Notes: generated by a model not told the origin, from the letters alone. A stretch of 7,073 nucleotides of DNA from Hellea balneolensis (GCA_003233025.1 QIKS01000028.1:1-7073); one strand, 5' to 3'; counted from the stretch's first letter, positions 1 through 6,531 are shown. Numbers and translations: made by a program.

Positions 1-293
1 ACGGTTTTAGCGTTGTAATACCCGGCCTGGGCCAGCTTAAAGCGGATACGGGTAATTTCTTTGGCATCGGGCAAGGTCAGATGTTGGCCGAAGCGGGCAA
101 TCATCGCCTTACTCGCCCGCAAGGTATTGTCGCCGGACGATCTGGTTTTCTCGCCAGGCGCGCCGGCCAATCTTTTCGAAATGGCTTGATTATGCCCGAG
201 GGAACGCGAAACAAACAAACCGATAGCGCAAATACAGACAAAGAAAAATGCCGGAATAATAATAGACAAGGCTTCGATTGATAATGAAAACAT
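1..293 (-). CDS. tadC: TadC-like inner-membrane pilus platform protein, N-terminal part (gene runs off the left edge)
   Basis: I translated this partial gene by hand; 97 complete codons lie in the window, starting MFSLSIEALS. Residues about 9-29 are a hydrophobic segment (IIIPAFFFVCICAIGLFVSR), followed by a basic stretch. Near residues 83-93 comes IRFKLAQAGYY, which resembles the 'R.RLAQAGYR' element that precedes the T2SSF domain in TadB/TadC proteins. The catalogue T2SSF domain itself would lie beyond position 1. TadC is the second GspF-like polytopic protein of the Tad inner-membrane platform and works with TadB. The ATG at 293-291 follows the tadB stop by nine bases. A Shine-Dalgarno AGGGG (304-300) overlaps that stop codon and leaves a 6-base spacer, so the two genes are probably translationally coupled. 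Identity rests on position after tadB plus this short similarity. Confidence 0.85.
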   Translation of the reverse strand, partial: MFSLSIEALSIIIPAFFFVCICAIGLFVSRSLGHNQAISKRLAGAPGEKTRSSGDNTLRASKAMIARFGQHLTLPDAKEITRIRFKLAQAGYYNAKT

Positions 294-302
294 GTCGCGC
301 CC

Positions 303-1268
303 CTAAATCCTGAAATTGATCATTTTACGGATGACCAGATTGCCGATAAGCATCCAGACACCTGCGGCCATCATACCTTTGCGGACAAAGGGGTCGTCTT
401 GGACATCGCCGTAAAACTCTGGCGACAACGTCGTCACCGCCATAAACAAAAGAATAGGAACAACATTTAGAATAACCGCAGACATGCGCCCTTCCGCAGA
501 TGCCGCCTTAATCTTGAGCCGCATTCTTTGCCGATCGCGCGCCATGGCGGCGTTTTTACGCAAAAGTTCGGCCAGATTACCACCGGTTTTTTCTTGCAAA
601 CGAATGGTTGCAGCAAACATATCAAAATCGCCATGACCAATCCGGTCAGCAAGCCTTTGAATGGCTTTGCCAAAAGCCGTGCCGTAGGTTATTTCATCCC
701 CGGCCATGCCAAATTCACTGCCGATGGGGTCAGACATTTCCCGCGCCACCAGATCAACCGCCACAGGCACCGGATGTCCCGCCCGTAAAGAGCGCACAAT
801 CACATCCAGCGCATCGGGTAATTGCGTCACGGCTTTTGCCCGTCTGCGCTTGGCGGCAAACATCAAAAACAAAACCGGAAGCGCCATGCCAAAAACACAT
901 CCGCCAATAGAGAGGGTCGGGTTATAGGTGAACAAAAATGTGCCAAGGGCAAAGATAAATGCCAAAGCCGGCATGGCCATATAAACCCCATATGCGCCGA
1001 TAGGAAGCCCGGACTGGACAACGAGGTTGCTGAGCCAAAATTGAAATTTTGCCATCTGCCCATTGCCATCTTTATCGAGACCGCGGGATTTGCGCAATTT
1101 GGATAATACATCAACCTGGTCGGAATTTTTAGCCATCATCTGCAACCGGCTATTGGCCATTTTGATTTGCTGGGCGCCTTGCTTGCCAGCCCCGACAACC
1201 AATTGCATGACCAGGAAAGCGCAGGCAAAAATAGCGGTATAAATTATGATGACGGGAATACTGGGCAT
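303..1268 (-). CDS. tadB: TadB-like inner-membrane pilus platform protein (T2SSF domain)
   Basis: A 321-residue polytopic membrane protein of the GspF/TadB family, matching the usual TadB length. There is an N-terminal membrane segment (about residues 4-25), a cytoplasmic stretch, and a membrane pair at about 95-138. A T2SSF domain follows at about 146-280, with the typical LPDALDVIVRSLRAGHPVPVA (149-169) and KTGGNLAELLRK (227-238). Two final membrane segments lie near 262-282 and 297-315. TadB and TadC form the inner-membrane platform on which the CpaF ATPase acts. Only two bases separate the cpaF stop (TAA, 1273-1271) from this ATG. The nearest Shine-Dalgarno-like GGAG is about 14 bases away, inside cpaF, so translation is probably coupled to cpaF. 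In Caulobacter nomenclature this is cpaG. Confidence 0.95.
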   Translation of the reverse strand: MPSIPVIIIYTAIFACAFLVMQLVVGAGKQGAQQIKMANSRLQMMAKNSDQVDVLSKLRKSRGLDKDGNGQMAKFQFWLSNLVVQSGLPIGAYGVYMAMPALAFIFALGTFLFTYNPTLSIGGCVFGMALPVLFLMFAAKRRRAKAVTQLPDALDVIVRSLRAGHPVPVAVDLVAREMSDPIGSEFGMAGDEITYGTAFGKAIQRLADRIGHGDFDMFAATIRLQEKTGGNLAELLRKNAAMARDRQRMRLKIKAASAEGRMSAVILNVVPILLFMAVTTLSPEFYGDVQDDPFVRKGMMAAGVWMLIGNLVIRKMINFRI

Positions 1269-1270
1269 GA

Positions 1271-2746
1271 TTACGGGATAAGCTCCGCAATGGTTTGATC
1301 CGATATCTTGCCAACGGGCAAAACCCGCGGCTCGAAAATAGCTTCACTGATATTTAAGTCGCGCGTAACAATTTCATGGAAACAGCGCGGGCGGATACCC
1401 GTTGCTCTAAATTCGCCAATAACGGCGTGGTTTGGCCCGGTTCCGGTACGGGTGAAGTTAAAAATTTCCTGCATCTGGACAACTTTGCCTTCCATGCCGG
1501 TAACTTCCGTAACACTGGTGATTTTCCGCTGTCCGTCGCTAAGGCGTACGGCCTGAACGATTAAGCCGACGGCAGAAGCGATTTGCCCGGCCACACCTTC
1601 AGGGCTGATCTTCATATCACCCATGCCCACCATTTGCTCCAACCGCGTCACCGCATCTCTGGGTGTATTGGCATGGAGGGTGGCGAGGCTTCCTTCATGA
1701 CCCGTATTCATGGCCTGTAGCATATCAAAGGCTTCTTCGCCCCTGACCTCCCCCAAAATCACCCGGTCAGGACGCATACGCAGCGCGTTTTTCACCAACT
1801 CCCTTTGGCGAATTTCACCGCTGCCTTCCAAATTGGGCGGCCTTGTTTCCATGCGCGCCACATGGGGTTGCTGTAGCTGTAATTCCGCTGCATCTTCAAT
1901 GGTGATCAACCGTTCATTATGGTTGATCGCTTGTGACAAAGCGTTGAGCAATGTGGTTTTGCCCGAACCGGTACCGCCTGAAATCAGGATCGTAACCTTG
2001 GCTTTACATGCTGCCCATAAAAACCGCGCAACATCTTCAGGAGCCGCGCCAAATTCGACAAGCTTGTCGAGGGTAAATGGGTTTTTGGAAAATTTACGAA
2101 TGGACATGAGCGGCCCATCAACGGCAATGGGCGCCACGGCCACATTGACCCGGCTGCCATCCATAAGGCGCGCATCGGCCATAGGATGGCTTTCGTCAAC
2201 GCGCCGCCCGACGGCAGCAACAATTTTGTTGATAATGCGCAGTAAATGTTCTTCGTCGGCAAATTGAATGTCGGTTAACACCAACTCGCCGCCGCGTTCC
2301 ACATAAAGCTGCTTATGGGTATTGATGAGAATATCGCTGATGCTGTCATCGGCCAGCAAAGGCTCAAGCGGCCCCAACCCGGTCATTTCATCAACAATGC
2401 CCGCCGCAAATTCGCGGATTTCATCTTTGTTGAGTTTAATTTTTTCCTGGGCAATGATCTCCGAAACCCGTTGTTCTATTTGTCGGCGTAAATCATCATC
2501 ATTAAGCTGATCCAGCAATGATAAATCCAGATCGTCCAGCAACATGGAATGAATACGCAATCTGGTTTTCAGTTTCTCCGTACTGATTTTAGGTTTTACC
2601 GGCGGCGATATTGGCGGCGCAGATTTAACACTTTCCTTTGCAGGTTCCAAGGCCGGAGCCTCCGGGTGAGATTGCTCTGCTTGCGGCTCAATATGCGCCT
2701 GCTTAACAGATGTTTGCGTGTTTATAATGCTTGAAAATCGTCCCAT
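1271..2746 (-). CDS. cpaF: CpaF/TadA-type secretion motor ATPase
   Basis: A 491-residue cytoplasmic hexameric ATPase of the GspE/VirB11 superfamily that powers Flp pilus assembly. All family motifs are intact: Walker A GGTGSGKTT at 257-265 (Lys263), an Asp box ITIEDAAELQL at 281-291, a Walker B region RVILGEVRG at 328-336 (Glu333) and a His box TGHEGSLATLHANTP at 348-362. The N-terminal domain (about 85-220) contains the family-typical MTGLGPLEPLLAD and SHPMADARLMDGSRVNV. Residues about 20-56 form a Pro/Glu/Ala/Ser-rich, probably disordered tail that varies between homologues. The ATG has a good AGGAAG Shine-Dalgarno just upstream (2756-2751). Unlike its neighbours it is preceded by a 69-base gap holding repeats, so it may also be transcribed separately from cpaB-cpaE. 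It ends two bases before tadB. Confidence 0.97.
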   Translation of the reverse strand: MGRFSSIINTQTSVKQAHIEPQAEQSHPEAPALEPAKESVKSAPPISPPVKPKISTEKLKTRLRIHSMLLDDLDLSLLDQLNDDDLRRQIEQRVSEIIAQEKIKLNKDEIREFAAGIVDEMTGLGPLEPLLADDSISDILINTHKQLYVERGGELVLTDIQFADEEHLLRIINKIVAAVGRRVDESHPMADARLMDGSRVNVAVAPIAVDGPLMSIRKFSKNPFTLDKLVEFGAAPEDVARFLWAACKAKVTILISGGTGSGKTTLLNALSQAINHNERLITIEDAAELQLQQPHVARMETRPPNLEGSGEIRQRELVKNALRMRPDRVILGEVRGEEAFDMLQAMNTGHEGSLATLHANTPRDAVTRLEQMVGMGDMKISPEGVAGQIASAVGLIVQAVRLSDGQRKITSVTEVTGMEGKVVQMQEIFNFTRTGTGPNHAVIGEFRATGIRPRCFHEIVTRDLNISEAIFEPRVLPVGKISDQTIAELIP

Positions 2747-2766
2747 GATACTTCCTAACCCACCAC

Positions 2767-2811
2767 GGTAAATTTACATTTAGCATGTATGGTAACCAAG
2801 TGGTAAATTTA
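2767..2811. repeat. Pair of AT-rich palindromic repeats GGTAAATTTA in the cpaE-cpaF gap
   Basis: GGTAAATTTA occurs at 2767-2776 and again at 2802-2811, 35 bases apart. The core of each is self-complementary: GTAAATTTAC (2768-2777) is a perfect 10-base palindrome and TAAATTTA (2804-2811) a perfect 8-base one. In the minus-strand RNA the two copies could pair with each other as a 9-base A/U-rich stem around a loop of about 25 bases. There is no following U-tract, so this does not look like an intrinsic terminator. Paired operator sites or an RNA structure between cpaE and cpaF are both possible. The arrangement is seen directly; the role is unknown. Confidence 0.5.
2788..2810 (-). promoter_or_regulatory. 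Bipartite motif upstream of cpaF, copy 2 of a box shared with the cpaB upstream region
   Basis: On the plus strand this reads TATGGTAACCAA (2788-2799), three bases, then GTAAATTT (2803-2810). The region upstream of cpaB holds TATAGTTACCAA, four bases, then GTAAATTT, in the same orientation relative to the operon. Eighteen of the 20 compared bases agree. Read on the minus strand, the core is TTAC-N7-TTAC, which only loosely recalls the CtrA consensus TTAA-N7-TTAA. A weak sigma70-like promoter can also be drawn on the minus strand here: TTGGTT (2799-2794), 17 bases, TAAATT (2776-2771), which would start transcription just ahead of cpaF. Function is inferred from the repetition and placement only. 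Confidence 0.4.
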
Positions 2812-2815
2812 GGCC

Positions 2816-3673
2816 CTAAGCCCGCCTTTTGAACAAACGCGAAGACGGTTTTTCCGCCTGCACCTGTTCGCCAAGCCAATTTTGAATATGATCGTGTACG
2901 GATTTTACGTAGCGGCTTTCCGGGCGTATCTCGCCAGCCGGCTTGCCCTCATTAACCGCAACACGCAATGTTTCCTGATCGTCGCAAATTTGTCCAAGAT
3001 CTGTGCGGGCCAAAACGGCTTGTGCATCTTTTAAAACCAGCCCGCCGCGTACGGCCCGTCTCTCAAATTTGTTGAGAATAATTTCAGGCGGTGTGTCGCA
3101 GCTCATCTCTGCCTGTATAGCGTCTGCGAAAACTTTTGTCTTGTGCAGCGACGGAATACGGACATCGGTAACCAGCGCGAATTTATCCGCCGCGCCAATT
3201 GCAGCCTGCGTCCAGGGCCGCCACATGCTTGGTATGTCAAGGATGACAAAATCATACATTGTGCTGACCATGTCCAAAAGCGACAAGAATGCATTGGCCG
3301 AAACCGCGTCATTGCCTCCCAATTCACTATGGGCGGCTATCAAGGACAAATGAGCGCTATGTTCTCGTATAAATGTTGCAGCCAATGCCGCGTCCATGCG
3401 GCCCTCGCCTGCATTTAACTCCTCAATATGAAGACTGGCCGGCATGTCGAGATAGTGGGCGCAACTGCCTCTTTCAAAATCCAGATCCACCAAACAGACC
3501 CGCCTGTCTTTGTTCAGGGAAAGCTCATAGGCCGTCTGCACGGCAAGAGCGCTCACCCCGACACCACCTGCAGTTCCCAGATAGGCCCATATTTGCGCCT
3601 CAAGCTGCGGCGGTGTGTTCTCCAACTTGTCGCGTAAGACAAGCACGTCACCATCTGTTGTTTCCGTGTTCAT
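2816..3673 (-). CDS. cpaE: CpaE/TadZ-like MinD/ParA-family pilus localisation protein with a degenerate P-loop
   Basis: A SIMIBI-class P-loop protein of the CpaE/TadZ type, which is thought to place the Tad machine at its cell site. I take the ATG at 3673-3671 (285 residues), with a GGA seven bases upstream. An in-frame TTG at 3685 would add four residues. Numbering from that TTG, the P-loop region is GTAGGVGVSA at 37-46. The canonical KGGxGKST lysines are replaced by Ala39 and Val44. The Walker A' strand VCLVDLDFERG (63-73, Asp67 and Asp69) and the Walker B strand YDFVILDIP (144-152, Asp150) remain. There is no room for the N-terminal receiver-like domain found in many longer CpaE proteins. 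The C-terminus is basic (RLFKRRA). Nucleotide binding may be weakened or lost. The gene follows the lipoprotein gene by 24 bases. Confidence 0.9.
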   Translation of the reverse strand: MNTETTDGDVLVLRDKLENTPPQLEAQIWAYLGTAGGVGVSALAVQTAYELSLNKDRRVCLVDLDFERGSCAHYLDMPASLHIEELNAGEGRMDAALAATFIREHSAHLSLIAAHSELGGNDAVSANAFLSLLDMVSTMYDFVILDIPSMWRPWTQAAIGAADKFALVTDVRIPSLHKTKVFADAIQAEMSCDTPPEIILNKFERRAVRGGLVLKDAQAVLARTDLGQICDDQETLRVAVNEGKPAGEIRPESRYVKSVHDHIQNWLGEQVQAEKPSSRLFKRRA

Positions 3674-3697
3674 TTTAGTGTCCAAAATTCCTGATTA

Positions 3698-3964
3698 TTA
3701 TTCGGTCTGGGCGCTGGCCGACGCATCAACCTTGCCTTGTCGGTATTTTTCTAAAGCCAAGGCGGTTCTTGCCGGGTCAGCGGGAATATATGTATTGGCT
3801 TTTTGTTGTGCAGAAGGCTTGACGGCATGGGCCTGGATATTGGCGTGTGTCGCCGCCCCGTGCTGGTCACCAAATTGACCTTGCAACACCGGCACTGAAG
3901 TTGTGCAGCCCGTTATCAACAGAGCTGAAAGCGAAAAAAGACTGGCTTTTGTAAAAATTTTCAT
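3698..3964 (-). CDS. Small Tad-locus lipoprotein in the cpaD position
   Basis: An 88-residue protein with a clear lipoprotein signal: MK, Lys6, a hydrophobic run, then lipobox LITG-Cys20. Thr21 at the +2 position favours the outer membrane. The mature part is only about 69 residues. It includes QFGDQHGAATHANIQAHAV (30-48) and PADPARTALALEKYRQGK (61-78), which resemble the C-terminal part of CpaD (the 'FGCA..N.A..VADP' element and a terminal 'YR.G' element). CpaD is usually around 200 residues, so this would be a reduced CpaD or an unrelated functional replacement. CpaD/RcpB-type lipoproteins associate with the secretin. A strong AGAGGA Shine-Dalgarno lies seven bases before the ATG. The gene sits 12 bases after cpaC and ends in tandem TAA stops. 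The lipoprotein call is firm; homology to CpaD is tentative. Confidence 0.85.
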   Translation of the reverse strand: MKIFTKASLFSLSALLITGCTTSVPVLQGQFGDQHGAATHANIQAHAVKPSAQQKANTYIPADPARTALALEKYRQGKVDASASAQTE

Positions 3965-3976
3965 GGGGCGTTCCTC

Positions 3977-5401
3977 TTAAAACACATGACCATAGCTGGC
4001 GGACAAACCGCCTTTAACTTTGGTATCAGTTTTGGTTTGTTTTGGTTTTTCATTACGGGTTTTTTTGGCAGTACCTGCCCGTCCTTCAAGCTTTCCGTTC
4101 AAGAAGAAGTTTGCTTCACCAGCCGTCATTCTGCCGTCCAACGGCGTTGATAGCTCGCTGATATCAGATACAGGCTGAACCAGTTTTGGCGTTACAATGA
4201 TGACCAATTCCGTTTCGTTGTTTTTATAACGCGAGGAGCGAAACAGCGCCCCCAACACCGGAACATCACCGAGCCAAGGCACTTGGCTGTTATTATTTGA
4301 TTGTGTATTTTGCAACAGGCCGGCAATGGCAAAACTTTGACCATTGCGAAGCTCAACAACCGTATCGGCTCTGCGGATATTTAGGGACGGCACTTCAACG
4401 CCGCCAATGCGCACCGCGGTGGTAAAATCAAGCTGGCTTACCTCCGGCTTTACTTCCAGATTGATAATCCCGTCATCCAAAACCGTTGGGGTAAAAGACA
4501 GCCCAACGCCAAATTGCCGATAACTAATGGTGATGTCACCATTGCCCGCAGAAACGGGAATGGGAAATTCACCACCGGCCAAAAAGCTCGCCGATTGGCC
4601 GGACATAGAGATTAAATTAGGTTCCGCCAATGTGCGAATAATACCATTGTCTTCCAGGGCCTCGATGCGGGCGTCAATGCTGGTTGGCCCCAATGCTTCA
4701 GACAACAACAAGCTCCCCACCCCACTGCCGCCGGCCAAACCAACGCCACTGCCAAAAGCAAATTCGCCGGCCTGCTGCACCAATAAATTAATGCCCAATT
4801 CCTTAATCGCACTTCGGGTGGCTTCGATAAACCGCACCTCTAACATGACTTGGTGAGAATCGCGAACGGACAAACCATTGGTCACTTCCTCGCCGCCAAA
4901 AGCTTGCGCGATCTTTAAAGCTTGATTGGAAATTTTATTGGTGCTGACTTTGCCAGAGAGATAAATCTTGCCTGCCAGTGTTCGAACAGCAATGCTTTCA
5001 TTTGGAAAATGTTCATATAAGCTTTCCTTTAGCCCCTCAACATCATAACCCACATCAACTGATATCACATCTAATAGGCGTTTCTTTTTATCATAAACCA
5101 TAACGCTGGTTTTACCGCGCGCTAGTCCGGTTATGTGAAAGGAGCGGTCACTTAAAATAACCACATCTGCAATCTTGGAATTGCCAACGCGCACTTCCGA
5201 AAAGGCTTGATCTGAGCGCAAGGTAATGTTGCCGTCTTTGACAACTTGTGCGGTGACATGTTCAGCGTCCAATGTTGTTTCCACCCAGGATTTTGCCAGA
5301 GCCGGGCTGGAAAACAAGGTTGCCGCCAAGATGCAAGCCGTCAGAACGGTGCTTGACAAGATGTTTTTCTTGTATGGCCGTGTGTGATTGATCTGTGACA
5401 T
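3977..5401 (-). CDS. cpaC: CpaC/RcpA-type secretin, outer-membrane channel of the Tad pilus
   Basis: A 474-residue secretin, near the family's normal length, that forms the outer-membrane pore for the pilus. A signal peptide (about 1-36: basic KK at 11-12, hydrophobic core, cleavage after PALA) is followed by the pilus secretin N-terminal domain (about 50-118, with the NSKIADVVILSDRSFHITG-type strand). A BON-like domain lies at about 120-180. The secretin domain starts near QVMLEVRFIEATRSAIKELG (184-203) and ends with the hallmark VPWLGDVPVLGALFRS (374-389) and ETELVIIVTPKLVQPV (396-411). The tail holds a Lys/Thr-rich linker (445-463) and ends GGLSASYGHVF, a glycine-aromatic ending that CpaC proteins often show. 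The ATG overlaps the cpaB stop as TAATG, and AGGGGGG (5416-5410) provides a strong ribosome site. Confidence 0.97.
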   Translation of the reverse strand: MSQINHTRPYKKNILSSTVLTACILAATLFSSPALAKSWVETTLDAEHVTAQVVKDGNITLRSDQAFSEVRVGNSKIADVVILSDRSFHITGLARGKTSVMVYDKKKRLLDVISVDVGYDVEGLKESLYEHFPNESIAVRTLAGKIYLSGKVSTNKISNQALKIAQAFGGEEVTNGLSVRDSHQVMLEVRFIEATRSAIKELGINLLVQQAGEFAFGSGVGLAGGSGVGSLLLSEALGPTSIDARIEALEDNGIIRTLAEPNLISMSGQSASFLAGGEFPIPVSAGNGDITISYRQFGVGLSFTPTVLDDGIINLEVKPEVSQLDFTTAVRIGGVEVPSLNIRRADTVVELRNGQSFAIAGLLQNTQSNNNSQVPWLGDVPVLGALFRSSRYKNNETELVIIVTPKLVQPVSDISELSTPLDGRMTAGEANFFLNGKLEGRAGTAKKTRNEKPKQTKTDTKVKGGLSASYGHVF

Positions 5402-6363
5402 TATAGTGACCCCCCTGCCATATGCGGCTGTTTTTCATCTTCCTTGAAAACGGTGACCTGATCGCGGTTTCCGTTTCGAATAACCGTCACGCTCGCGGTA
5501 TTATGAGCGGGCTTTATGGCGACTGATTTATTACGGGCCGCCGTTCTTCTTGTTGGCGACGAACCTGTGTTGAGATCGCTCATTGTGAGTGTCCGTGACA
5601 CGGTGGCTTCTTCTGATCCAATGCTGCGCAACGCCATGCTCAAAGAGCCGACCGAACTAGCCAATGCCAGTTTTTGCGCTTGGGTGTGACTAACTTCCAA
5701 GGTCAGGGTTTTGGTTGTCTCGGCATTTCCCGTCTCGATTGCCCTTTGTGCGCCAACACCTAAAACCCGGACGTTTTGCACAAGCAGACCGGTGGTAAAA
5801 GCAACCTTGTAATTTTCGTTGCCGCGTGTATTTTGGCGCCCCTTGTTTGGTTTGGAAATTTGGTCAACCTCTTGGGTCAATAAAATATCAACCGCGTCGC
5901 CAGGTTTGATAAACCCCGAAACGCCCGTAACATCCGTAATGCGGATGGATACGGCGCGCATGCCCTCCTGGATCATGGTAGACAATGTAGCATGGCCTCC
6001 AGGCCCACTAATTTTAAATTCAAGCACCGGCTCGTTTTGCGTCATTCTTACAAGCACAACTGGCGGGTTTTGCGGATCGCTAAACAAAAGATCAAAATCC
6101 CCAAAGCTACCAACAGGCAAGGCCTCGACAGGATATTCCGCCAGGCGCAAATGTTGAGGTGAAAGCGTGTCGCCAACACTTAAATCAAGGCTTGCAACAA
6201 GAACCGGCTGTGTTTGCACGGCTTTTACAGGTTTTATTTGTGAAGCGTCGCGCTGGGCATATTGCGTGTTGACGGCCCGGTCAATAAGCCCTCGGGCCAT
6301 GAAAACGGCAACAATGCCAAAAACAGCTGAAGCCCCCAATGTAATGACTGTACCACGTCTCAT
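5401..6363 (-). CDS. cpaB: CpaB/RcpC-type Flp pilus assembly protein
   Basis: A 320-residue inner-membrane-anchored periplasmic protein that helps assemble or stabilise the secretin. It begins MRRGTVITLG with one membrane segment (about residues 5-24). A SAF domain follows at about 51-116 (PVLVASLDLSVGDTLSPQHLRLAEYP), then the RcpC/CpaB domain at about 125-245 (AVSIRITDVTGVSGFIKPGDAVDILLT at 137-163, VLGVG at 200-204, KTLTLEVSHTQAQKLALA at 218-235). The C-terminal tail from about 265 is basic and of low complexity. I chose the ATG at 6363 because GGGG (6373-6370) sits six bases upstream and because the product then starts with the usual Met plus basic residues. In-frame starts also exist at 6390 (TTG), 6375 and 6369 (both ATG). 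It is the first gene of the operon and overlaps cpaC by one base. Confidence 0.93.
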   Translation of the reverse strand: MRRGTVITLGASAVFGIVAVFMARGLIDRAVNTQYAQRDASQIKPVKAVQTQPVLVASLDLSVGDTLSPQHLRLAEYPVEALPVGSFGDFDLLFSDPQNPPVVLVRMTQNEPVLEFKISGPGGHATLSTMIQEGMRAVSIRITDVTGVSGFIKPGDAVDILLTQEVDQISKPNKGRQNTRGNENYKVAFTTGLLVQNVRVLGVGAQRAIETGNAETTKTLTLEVSHTQAQKLALASSVGSLSMALRSIGSEEATVSRTLTMSDLNTGSSPTRRTAARNKSVAIKPAHNTASVTVIRNGNRDQVTVFKEDEKQPHMAGGSL

Positions 6364-6412
6364 ACTCATCCCCATTTCAGCCAAACCCAATTATCAGCTA
6401 TGAAACAGCTTT

Positions 6413-6463
6413 AACCGTAAGGGGATAAAAACCAGTGAAGGCTTATAGTTACCAAAACCGTAA
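6413..6463. repeat. Direct repeat AACCGTAA in the cpaB-cdd intergenic region
   Basis: AACCGTAA occurs at 6413-6420 and at 6456-6463, 43 bases apart, which is close to four helical turns and so on about the same DNA face. The second copy overlaps the GTAAATTT half of the bipartite box. The first contains TTAACC (6411-6416), the core of a CtrA half-site, but no second half-site at the right spacing follows. Such a pair could be a regulator site for the pilus operon. Eight-base repeats can also arise by chance. Confidence 0.3.
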
Positions 6464-6467
6464 ATTT
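6444..6467 (-). promoter_or_regulatory. Bipartite motif upstream of cpaB, copy 1
   Basis: The plus strand reads TATAGTTACCAA (6444-6455), four bases, then GTAAATTT (6460-6467). It lies about 80 bases before the cpaB ATG. The same two blocks, with two mismatches and one base less between them, recur upstream of cpaF in the same orientation. I see no convincing -10 at the right distance on the minus strand here, so a regulator site is a better reading than a core promoter. The region between cpaB and cdd (6364-6544) must hold the promoters of both divergent operons. Confidence 0.4.
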
Positions 6468-6480
6468 TTTTGCACAATCG

Positions 6481-6527
6481 GGGCTTGCTACCCGATCAAG
6501 CCCTGCATAATATGGCGGGCTTGTTAC
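6481..6527. repeat. GGGCTTG / CAAGCCC / GGGCTTG array upstream of cdd
   Basis: GGGCTTGCTAC (6481-6491) and GGGCTTGTTAC (6517-6527) are direct repeats with one mismatch, 36 bases apart. Between them, CAAGCCC (6497-6503) is the exact inverse of GGGCTTG. It can pair with the left copy (7-bp stem, 9-base loop) or with the right copy (7-bp stem, 13-base loop), but not both. The probable -35 and -10 of cdd lie within the array, the layout expected of a repressor operator. Alternating RNA hairpins would need a transcription start left of 6481. The repeats are plain in the sequence; the role is inferred. Confidence 0.55.
6485..6513 (+). promoter_or_regulatory. Probable sigma70-type promoter of the cdd operon
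   Basis: TTGCTA (6485-6490) as -35 and TAATAT (6508-6513) as -10 are separated by 17 bases. CATAAT at 6506-6511 is an alternative -10 with a 15-base spacer. Transcription would start near 6520, leaving a leader of about 25 bases before the cdd ATG. The elements overlap the GGGCTTG/CAAGCCC array. Match quality is moderate. Confidence 0.45.
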
Positions 6528-6531
6528 GACA

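Noticed and set aside
1710..2267. A 185-codon open frame on the plus strand, antisense to cpaF
   Set aside because: It lies wholly within cpaF, opposite its conserved ATPase core. The peptide (Ser/Arg-rich, no domain) reads as the complement of cpaF codons.
2809..2819. TTAGG-C-CCTAA at the cpaE stop as an intrinsic terminator
   Set aside because: The stem is only five base pairs around a single base and no T-tract follows in either direction of transcription.
6376..6390. TTG at 6390 as the cpaB start
   Set aside because: It has no ribosome site and adds an untypical Gly-Leu-Ala-Glu start. The ATG at 6363 has GGGG six bases upstream and gives the usual Met-Arg-Arg N-terminus.
6390..6395. GATAAT on the minus strand as a -10 for the cpaB operon
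   Set aside because: It is placed sensibly about 27 bases before the ATG, but there is no acceptable -35; the nearest, TTACGG, is 19 bases away and weak. I could not support a promoter call.
6411..6424. Full CtrA box (TTAA-N7-TTAA) at TTAACC
   Set aside because: The second half-site is missing at the required spacing on either strand.
6442..6447. TATAAG on the minus strand as an alternative -10 for cpaB
   Set aside because: At 17 bases upstream the sequence is an A-tract rather than a -35 element.
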